A stretch of DNA of 64,000 bases, from positions 1,306,001 through 1,370,000 of the forward strand of contig OZ025795.1 of assembly GCA_964019425.1 (NCBI GenBank), given 5' to 3'. The notes under the pieces were generated by a model. The model had not been told where the DNA came from. It saw nothing but the letters and a program-made list of their open reading frames with translations, and did no database searches. Source of the DNA: Flectonema sp. DT1601 (taxonomy: Eukaryota; Euglenozoa; Diplonemea; Diplonemida; Diplonemidae). The translations under genes and the position numbers were made by a program. Shown here piece after piece: positions 49,493 through 59,317 of this stretch (its first letter is position 1; the number at the start of each line of letters is the position of its first letter).

Positions 49493-52215
49493 ATGGGGCC
49501 AAAAAAAGCTGCAGCTAAGAAGGAAAATGAGGAAATGAAACGAATTGAAGAAGAGCGCCTGAGAGCCGAAACAGAAGCCATGCAGGCAAAGCAAGCAGAA
49601 GAAGAGGAAAAAGCTAGGCAAGCTGAAGAGGCTAAGAAAAAGGAAGCTGAAGACAAAGCTCGGGCAGAAGAAGAAAAGCGTCGAAAGGAAGAAGAAGAAC
49701 GGCAGAAGGTTAGAGAAGACAGAGAACGGAAAGACCGGGAAATGGAACTAAAATTACAACAATTGCAATGCCTTGAAGAAAAGGACAAACAAATACACGT
49801 ACTCGAAGAGAAGGTAACTGCTTTGAATCAAACATGTGCTGGAATGCAATCTGACCTCGAAGGACAAACCCGTCGCAGTGCTAATCTACAGGACGAGTTA
49901 GAAAGGACTCAGGTTGCATATGCTGAAAAGGAACTTGAAGGTGAAAGACTTCTCAAATCTCGTGAAAACCAACTTTTAGAAGTCGGCGGCACATTAGATT
50001 CAACACAAAGAAAACTCGACGTCGTAGCTGATGAAAATCAACAAAAGGAAAGTGAAATCTTCACCATCAAAGAGAAAATGGGAGAAGAACTCAGCACTTT
50101 GAAAACTGAAATTTATCAAATGCGTTCTGACAAAGATAAAGAAGACACTGAAAATACCATTCTTATGAAGTTACTACACACGGAACTCGATAAGTTTAAG
50201 CAACAGGCATCCACTCTACAAGCAGAATTAGAACGAAAAGAGCGAGAAGACGTCAAGAATACAATAATGCTTGGATTATTAAATAGTCAATTAGATACAG
50301 GAAAGGAAGACAACAGAAGACTGACTGAAATGTCTGAGGATTATCGAAAGAAGTCAGAAACTATATCTGAGAAACTTGAGGAAACCCAAAGTCAAATATC
50401 AAAACTCGAGGAGATAACATCCGACATTTCAAAACGTAATAAAGAAAAAGAAGAAGCCATGCAGCGTGACATAGATCTTCATAAAGCCAAAGCTGATCAA
50501 CTGGCGGCAACTATCGCACGTCTCTCAGAACAACTTGACACTACCAAAACCCAATACTTGTCGTTCCAATCCGAGGCTGAGAAGAAAGACAAAAACTCTT
50601 TTGAGAAAAACGTAATTCTGAAAAGTCAGTTGGAAAATTACAAAACTCAACACTCTCAGCTGACTGATGAAAAAACTCGAGTCGAGAGGGAGACTTTTGA
50701 AAAACAAATGTTGCAAAACAGTGAAATTGAAACACTTCGGGAAAAGTTAAAATTAGAACAAGAGAGGGCAGAGAAAAAGGAAAAAGACTGCTTTGAGAAA
50801 TTGACTCTGCAAAAGAGTGAAAATGAAACACTGAAAGCTAAACTTGAACAGGAACAAGAAACCCTCCGTCACAAGGAGAAAGTATACTTCGAATCGATTT
50901 CAGATTCTCAAACTGAACTCGAAATTGAAAAATCTTCTGCAACTCAAAACAAAGCAGTATCTGAACGCAAAGACAAAGAATACAGCGACCACATTACTAA
51001 AATGACAGCACAGCAGGAAGCTCTACACACTCGACTTATTCACTTACAGACGGTTGCTGAAAAACGTGACCGCGAGTACGTTGAGAATCAAATTCAACTG
51101 AATGCTGAAAAAGAAAATTATAAAAACAAAGCTGGTCTTCTACAGGAAGAACTCTCCAGAGCTCAGAAAGTTTACAGCGACAAGGAAGTCGCATTACAAA
51201 CTGAAATCGAACAATTGAAGAGAAAGCAATCAGAGATTGAAGCAACTCATGAAAAGTTGATTACAAAAGAAGCGCAAAAGGTCACTGAAGTCACCGACGA
51301 ACTGGAAGCTGTCAACAGCAGAGTTAAAGTTCTTGAAGAAGACTCTGCGAAGAAAGAAAAAGATCACTGGGATAGATCAAATGCTTACAAAGCAGAGATA
51401 GAAGCTTTAAAAAGAGAAGTTGAAGGATACAAACAAACAATAGAAAAGCTTGAGGGAAGCATAGCCGAGAACTACAACTTCAAGATTCTAGCTGAGCAAA
51501 ACGAACAACTGAAAGCTGACATCACTTCCTACAGAAACCAAATTGGCAACTTAAACAACACAATAAGTACGATGAAGATTGAAGCCGATATTCTCGATAA
51601 TTATAAAACAAAAGTACTTCAAGAACAAAACGAACAGTACCTCCGTCGCATTCAGGAACTTGAAAAGGAACACAAAATGATTGCACCGCTCATGGCAGAG
51701 CTCATTAGCACTCTACAAAAACACGGCCTCACTACTTCACTTCAGGCCGACATTGAAATATATAAGAGTCAGTTCCTCAAAACTTCGTGTATGAATTTCT
51801 TTCTTTCGTTCTTTTTTTTTTTTTTTTTGCGCCAACAAAATTTCATAGAAAAAAAAAACTATATTCATGTCATCCTCGTTGCTGCGTTTTAGAAAAAAAA
51901 TTAAAAAACAACAGCAATACCAGATCAAGAATCTCGCATCTCTGCCAGTGCGATGGGCAGGCATGAGTTAGCGCCACTGGTCCATTAGTCGTTTATTTAT
52001 TTTTTTTTCCCGTTTTGTTTTCCTCTATTTTTAGATAACAAACACCTGAGTGCTATCATTTTAAGAAACCCTTTAATATAAATATTCACACACAACACAC
52101 TCACACACAACACACTCTCATACGCACTTTTTTTTTGTGTGCAGCAAGTGAAAATTATTTAGAAGCAAAAACTAAGTTTCTGACAGAAACAATTTTCACT
52201 TCACCTTTCCCGTAA
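49493..52215 (+). CDS. Long coiled-coil protein (spliced near its 3' end)
   Basis: Start at ATG 49493 (MGPKKAAAKKENEE), a Lys-rich N-terminus common in axonemal proteins. Nearly the whole protein is heptad-patterned coiled coil: a Glu/Ala/Arg-rich block (residues 10-85) followed by looser coils to about 750. The family is not recognised; a structural role at the flagellum or cytoskeleton is inference. The unspliced frame reaches 51892 but ends in translated T-tract (NFFLSFFFFFFLRQQ). Removing a GTATGA...CAG intron at 51789-52144 gives a better end: KTSSSENYLEAKTKFLTETI and a TAA stop at 52213-52215, total 788 residues. Confidence 0.72.
51789..52144 (+). other. Predicted cis-intron in coiled-coil gene
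   Basis: Donor GTATGA at 51789, T18 tract inside, CA-repeat at about 52086-52118, then TTTTTTTTTGTGTGCAG ending at 52144. Phase 1. Exon 2 (52145-52215) is open for 23 codons and reads as ordinary charged protein sequence. Confidence 0.55.
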
Positions 52216-52627
52216 CTTCTGTGTGTGTTTCTTTACAGATTCACTTTTTTTCTATTAAGAAGAACAAAAAAAAAAAACATCGTGTCGTTCGGCTTCATAT
52301 TTCCTTTTTATGGGTTCGGTCTGAAACACGACCTCGACTCTCGTTGTGTTGTACTGCAACGATATTGGAAAGGAAAACACACACGCAAAAAAAAAAAAAA
52401 AATAAAAAAAAAAAAACCTTAATATCTCTCTCTATTTACACTCCTCACCTTTTGCAGTTCCGGCCCTTGTTTTTATACCGCACGCATGTCACTGTTGGGA
52501 TGGTTTTACTTGGGCATATTTGATATTGTTTTTTTTTATTTGAATGAATGTAGTTGGGAATTTTCTTTTTATTACTACCATTATCAAACTATCACCTTTC
52601 TATCAAGATCTCTACATCACAGCCACA
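52216..52627. other. Spacer before FN2-like gene
   Basis: Contains T and A runs and a CATCACAG acceptor (AG at 52621-52622) six bases before the predicted ATG. A start at 52544 is also open but lies upstream of this AG. Confidence 0.5.
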
Positions 52628-53267
52628 ATGATAGAGACGGTTGGAATCGTGAAGGCTGTTTTTACGATTGCCACTGTTGGTATCTTTTCAGTTGGAGTAT
52701 CACATGCCGTATCAAAAGGAAAAGCAATTACACTCACTGACGGAGAAGGGAAGATGCCAATAATTCCACCAAAACCGTCCATTAACGATGAAGATTTCAT
52801 TGAGAAAACGATGACAGTCACTCTTGATGAGTATGAATATCAGGACCAATACGAGTTTCAAGATGTTACTTTAACCTTATCGGAACGTTATACAAATAGA
52901 GATTGTAAATGTGCTCCTATCTGGTATCATAATAAAATAGTTTGTGATTCATTTTGTTGCAATCCTGACAATGATCCAAAGGGTGAATGGTGTGCCGTTG
53001 AGGACCCAGAACGTTGCAAACGACTTCACGGAGCTAAAGAGGTATTTCTTTTTTTCCCTTTTTTTTCCACCGACGATCAACAAAAATGAATATATCTGAA
53101 TAGTGTTTTATAACCGTCACAATAGACCATACCTGCCTCTCACCTCCCCTCAATAATAATAATAAATATAACAGAATTGGGGATATTGTCGTACCTTAGA
53201 AGGAGAAGAAACGGAATACACATCAAAGTCACAACCAAACAAGAAAATAACGATAAATAAAAAGTAG
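52628..53267 (+). CDS. Small membrane protein with FN2/kringle-like domain (two exons)
   Basis: Exon 1 is 52628-53041 and exon 2 is 53175-53267, giving 168 residues. Residues about 5-25 are a hydrophobic signal anchor (GIVKAVFTIATVGIFSVGVS). An acidic linker follows, then a Cys-rich module: CKCAP, a WYHN segment, CCNPDNDPKGEWC and a Cys-Lys-rich loop, completed by NWGYC in exon 2. The NPDxDPxGxWC and WGYC landmarks are those of fibronectin type II/kringle domains, which bind extracellular ligands. The exon 2 tail is Lys-rich. Unspliced, the frame runs through the pyrimidine tract to a stop at 53089 and lacks the last Cys. Confidence 0.72.
53042..53174 (+). other. Predicted 133-base cis-intron
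   Basis: Donor GAG|GTATTT, an early pyrimidine tract, and acceptor ATATAACAG. Phase 0. Splicing joins ...HGAKE to NWGYC, restoring the terminal W-G-Y-C motif of the FN2/kringle-like domain. This domain logic is independent of the splice-site match. Confidence 0.7.
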
Positions 53268-53787
53268 TATTTTTAATTTTTTTTTCTTCTTCTTAACCTT
53301 GGGAGGGTTACACAACACAGTTGGCGTGTCGCAATTACACCCCCGCGGTATGAATTGGTAAAGACCAGTCACAGTCACATTAGTATTCATGTTTAGTATT
53401 GTTGTGACTGAAAATAGCGATAAATAGGCAGACCCGATAGTGATCTTTATTGACTATGAGTACTACGAGACACCTACGAATATAAACTTTTTTGAAGTGG
53501 AGAAACATTTTAGAAAAAAAAAAAGAAAACTTGTCGCATAGCTATTTTTATCTTTCTTTTTTTTTATTTTTATTTTAAAATTAATAACTTAAAAGCCTTC
53601 TTTTGTCTTATTTTGGAGTATTTAGAAAAAAATGATTTTTTTTGTTGTGTGAAGACTCCAGAAAATATTAATTTCGTGTGAAGTATTTTTCATTTCTTTT
53701 TCAGTGCTGTTCCCTACTCTGTGATTGCAATCAACCACACACTGATCAAATAAATGTTTCTTTGTACGCGTTAGTTTGGTTAAAAGA
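53268..53787. other. Spacer before vasohibin gene
   Basis: T-rich. A pyrimidine tract ending TTTTTCAG (AG at 53703-53704) is a likely acceptor. A six-codon upstream ORF (ATG 53753, stop 53773) would remain in the leader. Confidence 0.5.
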
Positions 53788-56700
53788 ATGGTTGAGCTTT
53801 CTGATTGCAGAGAACAGAGAGAAGTAGTCATCGATAAAGACGTGAGTCCAATTGATAGTTCTGTTCCGATCGTTGAAACAAAGCGTCCTGGTGGGGTTGT
53901 TGGTTTCAATGCTTCCTGTCTACCAACAGAATTAAATCCAAGTGATTACACGTCAGAGAAGATCAACTTAGCGATCAACACCTGCAGTAATACTTTATCA
54001 AAATATGATTATCACATGTACGGTGCTACTTTTAATGTCGATAAAAAACGTCCCATTCAGAAATTATTTTCAACTGCTGATCAGATTCTTAAAGAAGGAA
54101 TCAGAATCCAATGTGTTGAAGCTTGTTTTGTGGCTTTATTATTAACAGATAAGTTATTACCTGTTATCAGGTTTGCCATCAGTTTTGAAAGCAAAAATGA
54201 AGAAAAAACATACAGGCATCTAGTACTGGGGTTAAAGTACGGTGATATGTTTGGGTCTTTGGGAATATCAAGAAATTGTGGACTGATGACGAAGTCGTTA
54301 TCATTTTGTTGTCTTCAAGAACTTCTTGATGACTTTATTAAACATTATAAGAAGGATGGACATGTTGTGTCGGGGATTACTTTTTCGAAACCAATTCCAC
54401 ACGGATCACCCAATACTGTTGTTCACTGGAATTTCTTCTCTCTTCAACTCCAATTTGGTGAACCCGACTCACACAAACTCGAAGTACAAAAGTTTGCTTC
54501 GAGAGGATTGGAAGGACAGATTCCATTCTCGGGTAACTTTACTAAAACTAAATCTCTTACTCAAAGTTTTGATAAGCCAACTCCTCCAAGAGGGAGAAAG
54601 TCATCACAAAGCCCATCAGTAGCAGGCAGGTGCTTATCCGCCACACGGTTTCGAACTGGGGGATCACCATCTCCCGCTCGGAAATCTGTCTCACAGAAGA
54701 CTCCACGAACTGATCCAACTGGAAAGGTAACGAGTAGAGCCTTGTCACCAATTAAGAAAGTAAATACCTCTCAAACATCTGATAATGTACAAAAAGTTTT
54801 ATTTCAAGAAGATAATAAACAACCGACTGAGTGTCCTCCAACACCTTCACAGAAGCAACCGAAGAATGCAGCGTCACCAAGTACTCCACCTGCACAGCCG
54901 ACTACGAAGGAGGAAACCACTTCGAGTAAATCAGAGAAGAAGAAATCAACAACACCAACGCTTACTGTTGGGGAGGAAAGTGTTCAAAAGAAAACCATTG
55001 CGGTACCTCTCAAGTCTCCATGCGGAGGTCAGAAACCACCACCTTCCAACAAATGTACGGAGGTAGTCGATCCAAAAAAGAATCGAATCGGAATTGCACC
55101 TAAATCTCAATCAGGAGATACGAAGCCGAGAGTTTCCCCAACAAAGAAACGAAAGAAGGGATCTGAAGCTGAAATACCGAACCCGATTTCAAGTGCTGGT
55201 AATCTGGATGATGAAATCGAGTTACCGCCACCTCAGAAGATGACGAATGTTTCAACTACTCCATCTGAGAATGAATCCACGACAGGTTCAAACTCTGAAT
55301 CTCAACAAACAAAAAAACCGGTCGCAGTGAAAACAGTAACTGGGAGCCACACGTCACCTTCTAGTAAACAGAAGAAAGAAATAACCCCACCACTTGTGTT
55401 AATATCCTCCTCTGATAGTCTTCAGTCAACTACTCTCACTGATGATCTGTCAGTACTTAATAAGACACGAGATGAGGAACCGGCAACACCACCTTCCTGC
55501 AAACAGAAGAAAGAAACAAAAGTATCGACCGCAGTGAAAACAACAGCCGGTAGTGACGTCAAACTACTCAGTAGGGTGACAGCTGGTACTCAGTCACCAC
55601 CTCCACTTGTGTTAATATCCTCCTCTGATAACCAACAGTCAACTACTCTTAGTAATAATGTGTCACCACGTCCTTCTGGCAAACGGAAGGAAATAGAAGT
55701 GCCGAACGCGCTGAAGTCACCCCCTGGTAACAAAAAGGTAACTGGTCTAACCAACGTAACGGAGAACAAACAGATCCCTTCTTCTATAGACACCAAGAAT
55801 GAAATCAAATCAACTGTAACACTGAAGGCATCTGATGACCAAATAGAAGCTCTGCAGTCATCGTCATCCGAAAAGCAGAATGAAGTCGAAGTAATTCCCA
55901 TTTCTGAGGGATCAGAGAATGAGATAAAAATAGCAATCCCACTGAAGTTAGCCTCTCAGGATACTAACTTACCGTCAGTACTAAGTGAGCAACAAGACAC
56001 TAATAGGATTTCATCAGCTACAACACCAGCTGTAGTATCCCTTTCTGGGAAGCAGATCAAAGAAGTCGACTCGCCTTCGGTTTCAACAGATTCGCGAAAC
56101 GAAAGTAACCAGCTGGTCAACAATCGAACTGTTGCTGTGCAGAAGAGATCGTTGTCATCAAACAGACGAGAAGATGACAACAACAAACCTGACGTCTTAA
56201 ATCAGCTAACCACAATTGATGTCCCTTCTGAAAACTTGTCGGCGACAATAAAAAAACCTAAACCCAGATCACCAAGCAGACGACAACAACAACAAAAAGA
56301 GGACACACACTTACATTCTCAGGTGTCCAATAAAACTGAAGAACAGGAGAAAACCAGTAGCTCACCTCGAGTGTGGAATAGCTGTACGAGAGTCGTATCT
56401 GATTTAAAGGGAGTCGATAGATCTCAGAAACAAACAAAGAAGAGGGGACACAACAACTTAATTGGACCATTTGCGACTCCAAGAAAGATGAAAACAACAG
56501 ACTCAGGTAGAGAATCAAATCCAAATGCGCCAGATTTTGAGTCCGACGATGATTGTCAAAAGGTTTCATTTTCATCCCCAAAGCCGCAATGCCAGCCTCA
56601 AGTAAAAACAATAAGCATCCCACTTCATATGGATCCCTCATCCATTTCAGATATGAATACTGACTGTGTTCAATCTCAAGCCGTTAATTTGAATTCTTCT

Positions 56701-58086
56701 GTAAAAGAAACAACCCAAAACAACTCAGACGTTCCCGCCATCGATCCGTCTCTCGTGAATAGCTTTAAAACAGCTCAATTAAATGGTTTTAAGAACCAAA
56801 AAAATACTACGAACCGGGATAGAACTGCAGGGAAAAAAGACAAACCAGTAGAAGATGTTACTGATGAAGACAAGCCAGTGATTGATCCGTCGCTGGTGGC
56901 GAGTTTTAAGGCAGCGCAGTTGCAATCATCGGAATTACCTAACGACGTCTTCAAAAGAGAGGAAGCTATCTCGGTTGCAGAAACCATCGGAGGATTTAAT
57001 AAACATAAATTTAAACGTCAACTACAAAGTCCTCTTGACGGATATTCTCCGTTACACCTCCCGCCACCATCAGTCACGCTGTACGAAACGGGTAACGGTA
57101 ACAGTGTTCCTCCGACAAGTAAAAAAATCAATTCGACACAGTTAATTGGAGCGTTGAGTAGTATAAAAAAAACAACAAAAATTGAAAATTCAACATCACC
57201 CGAAACAGAACGACGACTGAAGCAGTACATCGCTGAAGAAGAAATCGCCAGAAGAACTATTTCAGATCTCGAGGACAGCGCTCGGCAGTTCAAATCATCA
57301 GTCATGAGGGCGGAACGTGAATCTCGTCAGCTACTTGGAAATGACGGTCGCAACGATGTTGAAAGTGCGGCAGTTTTGTTGTGGAAGAACGTGAAAACCA
57401 AAAGAGAATTTAAAAAGGAGGCTGACTTTACGAAAGACCAAATCTCAGCTTTTCTCTCTTCAGAAAGAATGATCTACGACAGTAAAACTCTACGAAACGA
57501 TCCCCTTCTGGAGTACCTTTCAACTGTGGAGACACCACTACTAACACTTGAGGCTGCTCTACCTGACTTGATCACAACTCTCGCTAATCCGAATGTGGTC
57601 AAGTGTCGATCCTCATGGGGGAATGAGGACAGAAACAACCTTCAAAAATCTACTTTCCTACATCACAAGGCCCCTCGGTCAGCACACAGCATAGGATGGT
57701 ATTGTACGTCACTTGCGAAGAGATGGCTGAGAACTCCGCAGGCGGTAAATCTGAAACCAGTTTCTGGATCACAATACTGCGAGCATGAGATAACACTGTG
57801 TCGACCTACTCGAATTAAATCTATTTCTGTTATCTCCAGTGCTGTTGCTGTACAGGTTTCTGCAGATTCTGGAAATGGATACCTCGTCAACCGCAGCAGC
57901 AACATTTGTGAAACCTGCGTGGATAACGGAAATTATAATGAAGTACAACTTTCCCTTCTTCATGTCGACTTGTCGAACCAACCGTTGCTTTCTCGAGTTA
58001 AACTGCTGCTACTTCCTCAGAGGATATCTGCTGAAGCATTCTTCCCCTTAACATATCAAAGTACTCATGTATTTATTGAAGGTTAA
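53788..58086 (+). CDS. VASH: Vasohibin-type tubulin carboxypeptidase fused to a long tail
   Basis: Start at ATG 53788 (MVELSDCREQ); 1432 residues. Residues about 35-230 are a vasohibin domain, which removes the C-terminal Tyr of alpha-tubulin. Matches include IQCVEACFVALLLTD, RHLVLGLKYG and FGSLGISR, then a HVV...PIPHGSPNTVVHWNF block. The putative triad Cys109-His144-Ser161 has spacings of 35 and 17, the same as I recall for human VASH1. About residues 250-1000 are disordered and rich in Ser/Thr/Pro/Lys with internal echoes. A motif IDPSLV-x-SFK-x-AQL occurs twice (about 56740-56780 and 56880-56920). The last 300 residues contain a helical region and a Cys-containing beta-rich C-terminus that I do not recognise. 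Animal vasohibins are about 365 residues, so this is an unusual fusion. Intact. Confidence 0.88.
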   Translation: MVELSDCREQREVVIDKDVSPIDSSVPIVETKRPGGVVGFNASCLPTELNPSDYTSEKINLAINTCSNTLSKYDYHMYGATFNVDKKRPIQKLFSTADQILKEGIRIQCVEACFVALLLTDKLLPVIRFAISFESKNEEKTYRHLVLGLKYGDMFGSLGISRNCGLMTKSLSFCCLQELLDDFIKHYKKDGHVVSGITFSKPIPHGSPNTVVHWNFFSLQLQFGEPDSHKLEVQKFASRGLEGQIPFSGNFTKTKSLTQSFDKPTPPRGRKSSQSPSVAGRCLSATRFRTGGSPSPARKSVSQKTPRTDPTGKVTSRALSPIKKVNTSQTSDNVQKVLFQEDNKQPTECPPTPSQKQPKNAASPSTPPAQPTTKEETTSSKSEKKKSTTPTLTVGEESVQKKTIAVPLKSPCGGQKPPPSNKCTEVVDPKKNRIGIAPKSQSGDTKPRVSPTKKRKKGSEAEIPNPISSAGNLDDEIELPPPQKMTNVSTTPSENESTTGSNSESQQTKKPVAVKTVTGSHTSPSSKQKKEITPPLVLISSSDSLQSTTLTDDLSVLNKTRDEEPATPPSCKQKKETKVSTAVKTTAGSDVKLLSRVTAGTQSPPPLVLISSSDNQQSTTLSNNVSPRPSGKRKEIEVPNALKSPPGNKKVTGLTNVTENKQIPSSIDTKNEIKSTVTLKASDDQIEALQSSSSEKQNEVEVIPISEGSENEIKIAIPLKLASQDTNLPSVLSEQQDTNRISSATTPAVVSLSGKQIKEVDSPSVSTDSRNESNQLVNNRTVAVQKRSLSSNRREDDNNKPDVLNQLTTIDVPSENLSATIKKPKPRSPSRRQQQQKEDTHLHSQVSNKTEEQEKTSSSPRVWNSCTRVVSDLKGVDRSQKQTKKRGHNNLIGPFATPRKMKTTDSGRESNPNAPDFESDDDCQKVSFSSPKPQCQPQVKTISIPLHMDPSSISDMNTDCVQSQAVNLNSSVKETTQNNSDVPAIDPSLVNSFKTAQLNGFKNQKNTTNRDRTAGKKDKPVEDVTDEDKPVIDPSLVASFKAAQLQSSELPNDVFKREEAISVAETIGGFNKHKFKRQLQSPLDGYSPLHLPPPSVTLYETGNGNSVPPTSKKINSTQLIGALSSIKKTTKIENSTSPETERRLKQYIAEEEIARRTISDLEDSARQFKSSVMRAERESRQLLGNDGRNDVESAAVLLWKNVKTKREFKKEADFTKDQISAFLSSERMIYDSKTLRNDPLLEYLSTVETPLLTLEAALPDLITTLANPNVVKCRSSWGNEDRNNLQKSTFLHHKAPRSAHSIGWYCTSLAKRWLRTPQAVNLKPVSGSQYCEHEITLCRPTRIKSISVISSAVAVQVSADSGNGYLVNRSSNICETCVDNGNYNEVQLSLLHVDLSNQPLLSRVKLLLLPQRISAEAFFPLTYQSTHVFIEG

Positions 58087-59317
58087 GCTTATAATTAGTT
58101 TAGTAGTTTCATAACTTTAAAGAAACTACTTTTTTTGTTTTATTTTTAAAGTTGTTATGTATTTGATTCAACAGCTGATATCTTATTTTTTTTGTATAGA
58201 TGTTGTAGAGTATATAACTTTCGATAGTGTTAATTTTCTAACCCCCTCCTCCCTGCAGTTAACCCTTGTAACGGCCTACAGGGTACGTGTCCCCGAATCC
58301 CCATATTCGACAGCACGTATGGGGTTTTGTCGATTGTTACTGCCGAACTGTTTTTTTTTTTTAGTTTTTAGCAAGTTGCTTTATATTTTTAATAACAGTT
58401 ATGTAGTTTACCTGTTGAAAACTATAAAAAGAAAATTATGTGTCTTTTAGGCTTTTCTTGTTTTGTTAATGGCGTCTTCTTTTTTTTCTGTATTTTATCC
58501 TCCTCTTTCAACCACTCCCTTCATTAGTTTGTTTGTTTATTAGTCTGTTTAAAATATTTTTATTTCTTCGAACGAAAATTTTCAATTTTTTTTTAAAAAA
58601 AAATTAAAAAAAAAATCCGATTTTACCTAAATAAAAATATCGAAAATGGTAACCAATTATTACTGTGACACAGCACATAGAACTGATTTTCTTTGAGCAA
58701 CAATTCTTGATTACAATTATCGAGAATTTTTGACATTTTTTGGTATTCCATTTTCGTTAATCTTTTATCAAGAGATCTTTTGAATATCGTTTTTTTTTTT
58801 CTTCTGAATTGATTTTTCATATTCTTGGAGGGTTCAAAAACAAGCGAATGAATTTGTACTATTTATTTTTTTTCCATTCGTTCCGATGAGTGTTTTATTA
58901 TTTTGAACTTATTAATATCTCTTACAGGTTACAATATGAAGAAATGGTTCTATGAAATTGTTTGTGAAAAGTGAAATGCGGATATTTCGGTGTTTTTATT
59001 TTACCGAACACCCTATCGATGATCTCGTTGTAGCCCTCTCATATATTTTCAATATCCCTAAAGTAGGGTGAGTCACAGTTGGCTGATTTTTAGCTTCCTG
59101 GGGATTCGTGAATAAAATAAATTTCAATTTTGTAATTTAACTTTTTACTTAATAATTACATTTCTTTTTATCAGGTGAAACAGTCATCAAAATTGAAGTA
59201 ATATAATGGTAAGCTGATCTGATCTGAACTACCAGATTCTACGATGTATCTGAGGTATTAAATTTAAAAAACCTTTTCCAACCCCATCCAAGTCCAGTAA
59301 CTCATGCTATATGAACA
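58087..59317. other. Spacer with R3 copy
   Basis: Contains an R3-family copy at about 58263-58395 and T/A-rich DNA. At 59175-59214 a TTTTTATCAG acceptor-like site is followed 34 bases later by ATG|GTAAGC, which looks like a small leader exon, but no in-frame link to the next gene exists. A CCAAGTCCAG acceptor (AG 59296-59297) lies just before the DHHC gene. Confidence 0.55.
58263..58395 (+). repeat. R3-family copy
   Basis: GTAACGGCCTACAGGG, GTACGTGTCCCCGAATCCCC, hairpin CCCCATA (58299-58305) with TATGGGG (58318-58324), then GCAAGTTGCTTTATATTT. Confidence 0.65.
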
